From Yamagishiella unicocca (taxonomy: Eukaryota > Chlorophyta > Chlorophyceae > Chlamydomonadales > Volvocaceae): a stretch of DNA of 64,000 nucleotides. The notes beneath the pieces were generated by a model. That model was not told the origin of the DNA and did no database searches. It worked only from the letters and a program-made list of their open reading frames with translations. Made by a program: the position numbers and the translations under genes. This document shows positions 1 to 9,282 of the stretch, piece after piece. Numbering within the stretch: position 1 is the stretch's first letter; each line of letters begins with the position of its first letter. Location of the stretch: NCBI GenBank assembly GCA_003116995.1, contig BDSL01000009.1:310001-374000 (forward strand), in the 5' to 3' direction.

Positions 1-1609
1 GCTATTCAAGGAGCGTCGTGTCCGTTTAAAGGTGCTCCAGCGCTTCCGTCTCATCGACAGCGGCATGATAGCGCAAAGAGGAAGGGGGACTTGTGGGGAT
101 GGCATAGAACCATTTACGCGACAGGGACAGGATAGTTGGCGCACGGTCGTCGGACACCGATTTTGTGGGCGCATGCTTGAGCACTGGGACTGACCACCGG
201 CAAACCTGTGGCGGCGGCCTGTCGGGGCTGTGTAAAGGCGCCCCCGCGCCGTCCACGTTCCACCACGTCGTCACCTCCACTCGAGCCAAGTGTGAGGTGC
301 GCCCGCCCGTCTTAGCGCACCGCACACATCTGCCTGGGGTTCACCCCTCACTCTACAACCGCAGCCATTATTTCCGACCCACTCAGGCGCCCCGGGTGCG
401 CCCTCCAAGTGTGAGGCGCATACTTTGCTCCTCCGCACGTCCACATAGCGCGCAAGCACCTGGCAGGAAGACGCCCACGCCTCCCGCACGCACCTGCGCA
501 AGGAGCTTAAAGAGACCGAGGCAACTGCCCTGACCAGGACCCGCTGATTAGGCGCCGCCACTCTTCAGCCTCACACCCCAGCCCAGTAAGTTACCGGCTC
601 ATTATTCCCCTGGGACGCCCCGAATACAGCTCAGCACGTGCCGCGTTCATCAGCTTAAAGTGCGACCCGACCGCGTCCGGTTGTTTCTTTTATGTTTCCT
701 TTATCTTTAATAAGTCGTCTCTCAGTCTTCAAATCACCCTCCCACACACACAACAACGGTTTCTTCTCGCATACACGGGTCTTCCTTGAGACCCCACAAC
801 AACGTTGGCGGAGCGGGCCGGCGGGTTTCCCTCTTTGCCTGCCCCCGACACCGCCGCGTGGCGCTGGCAGGCATCACAGCCTTGTTGTATGGCCTAGCCG
901 ACACCGAGGCCGGCACTGGCCCCTCCAGGCTCCACCCTGCCCGGACCCGCCGAGATCCAACGACCGCACCGATAGCCTGTCGTACATCGCCACAGCACAA
1001 CCTACAGGCAGCCGCTCAGATGCACACTGTCAGACCATCCGGTATGAAACGGACCCCATCGATGCCGACGCCTTTGAGAGGCGAGACGGGCCCCGGCGGC
1101 GTGAACGCGTTCACGAATGCGCAATGCGGCCCCGGCCGCGGGAAACACGCGCGAGCACGGAGCACTTGCTTCCCAGATGGACCACTACTTGACAAGCTTC
1201 CTTCTATTTTGCGCCTTACACCGCAATATTGCGTTCGCTGTTGCTACATCGGCCTCAAGCCAATCAAAAGCACGGAGTGTCAGGCAAGTGCTGCAACAAC
1301 ACGTTCAAGTGCTTCGCCAGCATAACAAGCCATGCCATGCCGTCTTGGTGTCGAGGTCACAGTTCTCCCAGATTCTGCCTACAGGACGGGGGGAAGATGG
1401 GGGTGTGTCGGCCTGAATGAACGCTGGCGGGGGGGTGGGGGTGGACGCACGCAGTTCATAGGAGAATGCTGGGTGAGGTGTGTGGACATGTGCAAAGCAC
1501 TGATGTTGAGGAGCATGCACGTCTGACCTGCCTGATGGGCTCTTTACCACCTGGCCCGGCCCTGCCCCCCCCCCACACAATCCCTCACCGTCCAAACACA
1601 TCGGAGAGG
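1..1609. other. Intergenic stretch without a recognised gene
   Basis: No reading frame here shows a recognisable domain or a consistent splice structure. It holds C-rich and CA-rich simple sequence and one copy of a dispersed short repeat near 721-793, annotated separately. TTACA at 1216-1220, which is TGTAA on the minus strand, lies about 390 bp beyond the stop of the minus-strand protease gene and could be its poly(A) signal. That last point is inference from the volvocine consensus. Confidence 0.5.
721..793 (+). repeat. Dispersed short element, diverged intergenic copy
   Basis: AACGGTTTCTTCTCGCATAC then ACGGGTCTTCCTTGAG at 754-793 matches the core of the copy at 22283-22341. The 5' part is replaced by a CA-rich run. 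Confidence 0.55.
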
Positions 1610-2371
1610 TTACTCCAGGATTCCGGGCAATTTGGGCTCTGCCCCCTTAAGAAACCAGCTGATCAATTGGACTGGGACAGCCGCCACCTGTTTGCTGCCA
1701 TTTGGGTCATGGCCCCCGCTCACCATACCGATCAGGAACCCGTCAAAGTTCAGGATGGGGCTGCCGGAGTACCCGGGCTCGGCGTACATGTCGATTGTGA
1801 AAGACGTGAAGGCGACACTTGAGACGGTGCCGCTGTTGAAACTCAATTGTGGAGCATCTTGTCCAGCAAAGCCAATCACGTAGGCGCTGTCACCAATAGC
1901 TGCACATGCGCCATGCGGGTGAGGGGGGTGCACGGGACGCTGAGGGCACCTGAAGACGACCACGTCCGGGTCCCACCGGACATCAGCGTTCCCAGGCACG
2001 GGCCCTTGCGACTGCCCCGACTTCACCAGCTCCAGGAGGTGCATGGCGTTGAATTCCTTGCCGTCACTGAGCATCGCGTAAAAGCGCGTCGCACCGCTGT
2101 TGAATGCATGTGCGCAGGTGAGGATGAGGGGTTCGCTGTCCGAGTAGAAGAATCCGTTCAGGCACACCACCGGCTTTAAGCCGTCCACGAGTGGGTTCTC
2201 CGTAGCCTGCTCTTCGTGCTCAATCTTAAAGCCGACTATCTTAACGACAAGGTTTTTGGTAACGCTGAAGATCACTTTGCGTCGCTCCTGCTCTATGGAC
2301 GCGAAGCAGCGTCCGATCTCGAAGTCAACAAGGAAGCCCATAGCACCACGTAGCCTGTTGTATTTTTCCAT
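1610..2371 (-). CDS. Trypsin-like serine protease, single exon
   Basis: An uninterrupted 253-residue frame starts at ATG 2371 and stops at 1610. The catalytic triad of a chymotrypsin/HtrA-fold peptidase can be read in order: His in LTCAHAFN (about residue 86), Asp in DPDVVVF (about 134) and the nucleophile Ser in EPGYSGSPIL (about 201). GMVSGG follows the serine, as in trypsin-like peptidases. There is no obvious signal peptide, PDZ domain or transmembrane segment, so an intracellular, regulatory-type protease is possible. Lack of introns sets it apart from most genes in this window. The substrate is unknown. The N-terminal 80 residues (MEKYNRLRGAMGF...) look folded but I do not recognise them. 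An unnoticed upstream exon cannot be excluded. Confidence 0.8.
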   Translation of the reverse strand: MEKYNRLRGAMGFLVDFEIGRCFASIEQERRKVIFSVTKNLVVKIVGFKIEHEEQATENPLVDGLKPVVCLNGFFYSDSEPLILTCAHAFNSGATRFYAMLSDGKEFNAMHLLELVKSGQSQGPVPGNADVRWDPDVVVFRCPQRPVHPPHPHGACAAIGDSAYVIGFAGQDAPQLSFNSGTVSSVAFTSFTIDMYAEPGYSGSPILNFDGFLIGMVSGGHDPNGSKQVAAVPVQLISWFLKGAEPKLPGILE

Positions 2372-2876
2372 GGAGACTTGAAGATAAGGGAAAGGAACGC
2401 ACTTCGGGTCTACACAAAGGACGCCGAGCCTCAGTCTCCGGCCAACGCGTAAGTTTAGTAAGGCAACCAGAGTATAGTTGGGTGGCTCCTTATGTAAGGT
2501 GCGCGTAAGGCCCTAACACCTTATCTCTGTGAAACCGTAAGGGTCGGCGATTGTGTTATGGTATCTTGCTGGGTTACGTTATGCACACCTGCCATGAGTG
2601 ACCGGAAGGCACCCTGGAGTAATGTAACATGTTTTCGCGCCGTATTCTGCCCGGAATACAGCCATGAATGAAGTGTTTAACTTATTGTGCTTCTTAGGGC
2701 AGAAGCGCGTTCTAAATATCCGGCCGGCAAGTTGTATTGCGTTGCGACCGCAACACGCCGTGCCTTTGCATTTGTTTGATGATAGCTTTGTAACAGGTGC
2801 ATCTTTACATAAGGATAGGTCACGAGAATGGTTGCTGGGATGTCGCAGTCGGCATTACGTCTCGTTGCGGAGAAAG
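2372..2876. other. Intergenic, nothing recognised
   Basis: About 500 bp between the start of the protease gene and the 3' end of the retroelement fragment. It contains the protease promoter and 5' leader by position. No coding frame with family similarity is seen on either strand. Confidence 0.5.
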
Positions 2877-4384
2877 TTAGGGCTCGGCTCGCAAGGCGGG
2901 TGGGTAGATACCTTGGAGGCCCAGGTGGGTATCGGTGTTGTACAGGAAAGGCGGCCAGGTTGGGGTTTTGGAGGGACAGCGGGTCATAGAGAAAACGGAC
3001 GGAGAACTAGCACCAACTGGCAGCCATCGAGGGCGGTACGAGCAGCGGGCGTGATGCCGGGCTGGAGGCTTTGTAGTAGAGCTGGTATTCGAACCACTCC
3101 AGGAGGCTAGGGATGAGCGGGGGCCCGGAGATGCACATGGGGATGCCGCAGGTTTGTTGGACGAGGGCGGATCCAAGTCGTATGAAGGTGGAGTCCAGGA
3201 GGGTGCGGAAGAAGACACGGGTGGTGCAGTTGTTGACTCATTTGTAAGGGTGTTGAGGAGGAGTAGTGGTGAAGGTGACCGTATGGGCGGGTTTTCTTGT
3301 CCGGTTGGTTCGGGAAAAGGGTGATGACGACGACGATGAAGGGCCAGACAGGCTGGGGTTGTCCGGTGAACTGGTGGGAGACAGCGACGGCGACCAGGCT
3401 GGAGATGGTATTGGGAAGGAGGGGGGGTATTGGTGTACAAGCGGGAGAAGTCGTAGGCTTGTGGGCTAAGGGGGGGAGTTGGCGGGCGTTCAAGGTGTGC
3501 ACGAGGCGGATGGCGGCCCCGGAGAAAAGGTAGTACCAGGGGGGAAAACGGGGGAGTGTGGCGGTCCCGAGCTGGATGAATGCGGGACTGACGGCGGAAA
3601 AGGTGGCGGTGACGAGGTCGCTGATTTCGGCGGCGGAGCATTTGTGGGAGCAGGCGAGGTAGCGCATGACAGGGGGGGGGTCCTGTTGCACCTTCGCGGT
3701 GGCGGCGTAGTAGGCGGGGTGTAAACGGGCTGGCCGTATCAGTGCGAGCGAGGCTGTAGGCGAGCTGCCAGGTGACAAGCAGGGTGTTGTGGGACAGAAG
3801 TAGGGCGCCTGTAGAAGGGGTGACAGGGTCGGTAGAACGGAGAGGTGCCGGCAGGGGGAGCAGGGGGTGGGAGGTGTGGAGGGTGGCGGGCGGCTGGGGG
3901 AGGTGGTGGTGGTGGGTGGGCGGCGGCAGCGAGGGGCGCGGGGACGGGGCGGGCGGGGCGTCGGCTGGGACAGGCTCGACGTCGGCAGGGAAGGGGGCGG
4001 GGGCGGCGATGTCGGGGGCTTCAAGGGAGCAGGCGAGCAGGGCGGGAACACTGGGACGAGATCGGGAGCGTAGAGCTCCCGCATGCATTGCTGAGCATAG
4101 TAGAGACGGTCTGGAGAGTGGAGGAGGATTTGTCTGTGCTGGTGGCGATGAAGTCGGTGGTGTGGTCGCGGAGTGCGTGGAGGGTGGCGGCGGAGAGGAT
4201 GGGCCAGGTGAAGGTGAAGGTGGAGGCATGTTGGAACTCGATGAAGGTGCCGGCCCAAGGGGAGAGGGCGGGGGGGAGGGAGGGGGTCGCAAGCGTAACT
4301 GGCGGGATGGGTACCGGCGGGGTAAATGCCAACATGCGGAGGGGAGGGACAGCAAGTACCAGCGAATTCGTTGTCAGTCAACAT
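2877..4384 (-). mobile_element. Degenerate Penelope-like element, frame-broken reverse transcriptase
   Basis: Pieces of a reverse transcriptase lie in order on the minus strand but in different frames. Near 3640-3690 is RYLACSHKCSAAEISDL, resembling the segment before the RT palm in Penelope-like elements. AYDFSRLYTNTP at 3424-3459 matches RT motif A (D-F-S-x-L-Y-T-N). CGIPMCISGPP with WFEYQLYY at about 3070-3155 matches motif B (GIPMG...P, then YE/YQ). FLYNTDTHLGLQGIYPP at about 2890-2950 matches the stretch after the YxDD box. The frame changes between these blocks, GIPMG is altered to GIPMC, and the YxDD box is damaged, so the copy is dead. The 5' part (4000-4384) is proline-rich and strongly strand-biased (G-rich plus strand). 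No terminal repeats or endonuclease domain were located. The family call rests on motif spacing, and another RT class is possible. Confidence 0.62.
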
Positions 4385-5242
4385 ACCCTACCCCCATCTA
4401 CCGGTAGCACCAGCTTTTGCCGCTCAATCCTTGTTACCCCCTCCATTCGGTAGTGCACCCTGCCCTACCTCCGTGGTATTCGCCCAGCACCACCCACGCA
4501 CCCGGGGGATTCGAAGCTGTAACCTACCCTATCGTTCCCTACGGAATCGACCACCCCTATTCCCTTCTCTGGTGATTTGTTTTCTCGTACATCTGTCTGT
4601 GCCTTCGCTGCCGGATTGCAAAATATGCTTCGGCCTGGGCTCGCTAGCGCCGTCACCATACAGACCGACGATAAGGTTCTGGAAGGGTACTGTAGGGCCT
4701 CAGCTCATTGCGCGCTTGAGATTGGAAGACGCACGAAGCGTCACGAAGCGGCCGTGGTCGCGCAAGACCCGCGGACCACTTCTCACAGACCAACGCATCG
4801 CTAACTTAGGATGCGACGAGGAGATAGACGACGATAAGTAACGGAGGTTGCCATAGTTTTCACAGACGGGTCCGTCGTTTTCAAGCCGGCACTGGTCTCC
4901 ACCTCCCGTTTTGGCGGTAACCGCCGACTGGCACCAACCAACTAGCGCCCGCTGGACAAGTTGCTGCCACTTGAAGTATGCGCCTGCTCTGCAATTGTAA
5001 CAATCTCGGCAAGTCTGCAACAGCCATTTGCGCGGGAGTGTCTCTGCAAGTCGCGTCGATTTATAATAGCCCGATCATGTAGAAGACGAGATGTTTGAAC
5101 CTGTATGCACACTGCAAATTCCTACGGTGAGGAACCGTTGTGTGAGGTGGGTGTACGGCGGGGGCCTTGCGCCCATCTTGCAAGTTTTAACTTGAAGGCC
5201 ACACTGTGCGGTTGTAGAGATACTCACCAGTCATAAGGAAAA
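4385..5242. other. Intergenic; promoter region of CAS by position
   Basis: Between the retroelement fragment and the CAS start codon. No gene recognised. The last 100-200 bp must contain the CAS promoter and 5' leader, but no diagnostic element stands out. Confidence 0.5.
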
Positions 5243-8129
5243 ATGGCCCCTACCCAGCTGATGAAGGGCGCTACCCGCACTTCGGTGCGCCCCGCTCGCC
5301 AGGCCGTGCTGGCTTTCGCCCAGCAGCGCACCCAGGCCAAGACCGCTGGTAAGTCATCGCACAGATCTGACGTGAACTCTCCGCGCAGCGTGGAATTCTG
5401 CCGAGCGCCAGGGGGTTGTCGTGGCTTGTGCGCCTGATTGCGCCAGGCTGTGATGGTCGTCAATGACTTTCCTCCGTGGCGGACCCGTGAGATGTCCGCA
5501 CCCTTATGGAGTATGATGACAACAGCAGCGACGTGTGCCTTAAAATGTTGGGGCGGCTTCGGAATATTGCCAGCGCTTGTATGCGAGGCTGATGGTATCG
5601 GCTAGAAGGACAAACGCCCAGCTCCCTCCTGATCGTTCCCCCCTAGCTTGCTCCTACATGCGAAATTAATATCATGTGCTCTCTGACCTTTACCGATGCA
5701 GTGCCCAAGACCCTCGCGGCTGGCCTGCTCGCGAGCAGCTTGCTGCTCCAGCCCTCGGCTGCACGCGCTGCTGAGTCTGATCAGCTGGACAGCACCGTCG
5801 AGAATGTCGTCGGCGCCGTGAAGGTGTGCAGAGACTGGCTACCGCTCTTCAAATATCGCTGATTCGATCATCGGGTCGACACGGCGCAGCAGGCAAATCA
5901 TATCCTTAGACGGCCCGCACAAACACCTAGATAATAAAGTGATTGTAGGTTTCTGGGCCAGCGTCTTCGGTACTTGCGCCTGCAGTTGGCTCCTTGCCCG
6001 CATGGTTGGGTGCGCTGACCACAGACAGTGGATGTGTGCATAAAATAATTGCACGGCAGTTGTTTATGGGCTGTCCGACGAGCGCGAACTTTGGATGCGC
6101 TTCATCGAGCGTTACGCCTACGAGGAGGTTCTACGATACGCTGACATGAAAACATTTTCTTAAGAGAAGCTCCCAGCTGCTTTGGAATACTACACAGTGC
6201 AATGTTTCTCATTTGCATCACGTGCGCGAATGATGCTCCTCTGCTAACTATGGGTTTTTATTACTTGCAGGCAACCGGCGAGGTCGTCAAGGCTGGTATC
6301 TCGACCCTGCAGTCCGGTGTGCAGATCCTGAAGGACGTAAGTCTACTCGTTATAAGTTCGTCTGCTTCTACTTGAAAGTGGGTTTCTAGGTTTGGATAAA
6401 CCGCCATACATCTGCCGTCTCGCCTAATCAGCTCCCTCCGCAATTCAATCCGTTGCAGGGTTACGACGTGGCTGCCCCCATCGCCAAGCAGGGTTTCGAC
6501 ACCGTAGCACCCGTTGTGGTCCAGGCTGCCAGGAGGACTGTAGAGCTGGCAACGCCTGCCCTGGAGGCTGCTGCCCCGGCGCTCTCGGTCAGTGGTGCAT
6601 TGAGATTCCCGCACATCGGGGCTAAATAGATCATCCACAGGTTTACCCGCACACCACTCTGAACCAGCCGTATGGACATTTGGTTTTTTGCCTCTTCCAT
6701 TCCCACAGCGCGAGTTCCAATCCTTCGTTTTCCACGGCCTCGGTACGTCGTTTCTACAGCAATGACGTCCATGCCTTGTGTCGTCCCTGTCCGCACCTAC
6801 AGAACACGGTCTCCGACGTACTGGAGAGCACCGGCGTGGACCTGTCCGCCGTTACCAACGCCGCCGGCACTGTGGGCGACGTTGCTGGCTCCGCCTACAG
6901 CGCTGCCACTCCCGTGGCACGGAGCCTGGCTGACGCGCTCGTTGCCTCGGACCCGGTGACCCTGGGCGAGTACACGCTGGGCGCCGTGGCCCTCTACTAC
7001 CTGGCTCCCCTCTTCTTCGGCCTGTTCCGGTGAGGTTGGCGGCGAGTGAAGACGACAGTGTCGCGCTTGGTAGGATAATACGGAGATCTGAGTCTGAAGA
7101 CGAGCCTCCCCGTGCTGAGACAAGTTTTCCCGTGCTGAGGAAATTGTTGCGCTGGAGGTTAAATGCGAGCGGTACATGAATGACTATTTGGGCGGCCATA
7201 TGGACAGGCCTGTGACTGGGGCTCTTTACCTGGGGATGCATGTCTCCCGCAAGTGAATCGGGAGCGGATTCGTTTACGTATAACTTCAGGCATTGAACGA
7301 GAATGCATGAGCATGTTACAGACGTAGGGCCCTCCCAGGTCCTGTCCATATCCCCGCGAGAATGCAGTGGTTCGGTCGTACTGACCGCCGTATTGTGCCC
7401 TCCTTTTTTTCCTCCCCCGCCCAGCGGCTTCGCTGGTGAGCTGACCGCCGCCGTGGCCCTAGACACCGTCGTTAACGACTCCTCGGCGGTGCTGATCGAC
7501 ATCCGCCCCTCGCGCGAGAAGGAGGCCAGCGGCGTGCCGGATGTGCCGGGTGCTGCTTCCAGCAAGGTAAGGTTGAGGACATCGCAGTCGCTAGCCCGTG
7601 CAGGATCTAGGCACCCCGCTATGTCGATTCGTTGATCTGCCCCGGTCAACGATAGCCGTAGTCACTTCGTTGCCCGTTTTGCTGGTAGTCATCTCGTCGG
7701 GCCTTGTAGCAACCTAATCAATTCACCCGTGTGCCTGTGCGCTGTGCCTCCTCCCTCAAGGTCCTGGAGGTGGAGTTCGCCGCCCTTGAGGACAAGAAGC
7801 TGCGCTCGCAGCTGAAGGACCCATCGTTCATCGAGGCGCAGACCACCGCCCTCCAGATTGCCTCGCTGCGCCGCATCGGCACGAGCAGCAAGGTGATCCT
7901 GCTGGACCGCTACGGCCCCACCTCTGAGGCCGTTGCCCGCGAGCTGGCAAAGAAGGGCTACAGCCGGGTCTACATTGTGTCGGGCGGCTTCGACGGCCGC
8001 GCCGGCTGGATCCAGTCCAAGCTGCAGATCAAGCCGTTCACTGCCACCAACCTGACGTTCTCCGCGCCGACCTTCGGCAGCCGCACCGGCACCACGTCGA
8101 CCCGCCGCCTGCCTGCGCCGCGCACGTAA
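5243..8129 (+). CDS. CAS: Calcium-sensing receptor CAS, thylakoid, seven exons
   Basis: Exons 5243-5348, 5702-5823, 6271-6336, 6459-6587, 6803-7029, 7425-7566 and 7761-8129 join in phase into 386 residues, the usual size of algal CAS. The order is: a basic chloroplast transit peptide; a hydrophobic stretch (TLAAGLLASSLLL) ending in an ARA-AE processing-like site; amphipathic repeats rich in V, A and T with the GVQILKDGYDVAAP region; one membrane span at about 195-216 (LGAVALYYLAPLFFGLF); then a stroma-exposed rhodanese-like domain (about 225-355). CAS is a thylakoid and pyrenoid-associated protein linked in green algae to calcium signalling, photoprotection and CO2-concentrating-mechanism gene control. 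The rhodanese loop reads LLDRYGPTSE with no cysteine, so sulfurtransferase activity is not expected. The acidic, lysine-rich low-affinity Ca2+ region is inferred from the family. Confidence 0.93.
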
Positions 8130-8882
8130 GCGATTGCTCCTGGGAGTGGTGTTCAGTCGACCGGTGAATTTATTGCCCGGTGGCGCTCGTCCTACCAAGC
8201 ACCCCGGCCGTTGCGCGAGTACGCTGTACAGTGCAGCGGTGTCTGGGATGAAGCTGAAGGACTCTCGGGGGTTCAGAGCGCCGAGCGCCTTCGAATGACC
8301 ATGGCAGCAATACCAGCCGTAGTGTGATGACGCATGCTGCTGACTCTCTTGGTGAGTCTGCACGGGCAGGGTTGGGCCGTCGTGCCCCCTGACCTGCGTC
8401 CGACAGCCTGACTACGCAGCAGCAGCAGCGGTAACAGCAGCTAGCAGATGTGAGAAGATGTGAAAGCTAGAGAGTAAACGAGGAGAGCGAGCAGACCGGG
8501 ACCTGATGATGGTACTCTCTACATGTGTATGCGCGTGATGGCGGGCGGCTTCGTGTCTTGTCCTGCAGCAGCTTATTGAGGGAGCTTTCGGCTCGTGTAT
8601 GGACTTGTGGGCCTTACTCCTGCATCAGATCGCTGCCGTTCGCACTGATCTGACTTGACCCCGGGCAAGCCGAGGGGAGGTACATACGAGGGCAAGTTTT
8701 GGAGCAGTTCCGGTTGCCGGGGCGGTGCCGAGGCGTGCGAGTGGAGGGTGGTGGTTGCTAAATGTTTGGCATGGACGGGTTGCGGCCTGCGCTCGGCTCG
8801 CGCGTGTCTATCGAGGAGCTATTTTTAGTGAAGCGGGTTAGATGGAGCAAGGTTGGGACCAGCTGGTTCGAAAGCGGTGTAT

Positions 8883-8887
8883 TGTAA
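8883..8887 (+). terminator. Candidate poly(A) signal (TGTAA) for CAS
   Basis: TGTAA lies about 755 bp after the CAS stop. This matches the volvocine poly(A) consensus and typical long 3' UTRs. Other TGTAA copies at 9071-9075 and 9089-9093 are alternatives. Confidence 0.45.
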
Positions 8888-9093
8888 AGAAATGGTTTGG
8901 GTGACGAGTGTCCCCCTTGCAGCCTGCGGTACGCGTGGTTCATTACACACGCGCCGATTTTTTTGTCTGAACCGTATCATTCGTTGGTTGCTGGCGGCGT
9001 TTATATGTCCAGGCCAAGGCAAAAGCTCTGGTCGTCAGGGAAGTTGCATGACTAACCCTTCCAACTGGTTTGTAAATCAGACGTGATGTGTAA

Positions 9094-9098
9094 TTACA
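9094..9098 (-). terminator. Candidate poly(A) signal for the SGNH/PC-esterase gene
   Basis: TTACA on the plus strand is TGTAA on the minus strand, about 185 bp beyond the stop codon at 9283. It directly abuts a plus-strand TGTAA, so the two converging genes may have overlapping 3' ends here. Confidence 0.4.
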
Positions 9099-9282
9099 AG
9101 CCGGCTGATCCGCCAGCGGCCATATTGTTCCGGTGAACCAGCTCGCAAGGGTCAACCCTCTAGCATGCGAACATCTCACCATGAATCAGATCCGCCTCCA
9201 CCACTCGCCGGGTAAGGAAGTCCTGAGGCATATGCCGACTGCCAGCCCGTGTTGGGCGCCAGGTGCTGGGGGACAGTAGGTA

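Noticed and set aside
3080..3100. GTTCGAATACC resembling a tRNA T-loop
   Set aside because: It encodes WFEYQ of the reverse transcriptase remnant and has no surrounding cloverleaf.
2877..4384. Two long overlapping minus-strand frames giving Pro/His-rich proteins of 425-492 residues
   Set aside because: Reverse transcriptase motifs are scattered among the frames, so these are read-throughs of a decayed element.
3772..4453. Glycine-rich plus-strand frames
   Set aside because: They are the antisense of the retroelement's proline-rich part and owe their openness to G-rich composition.
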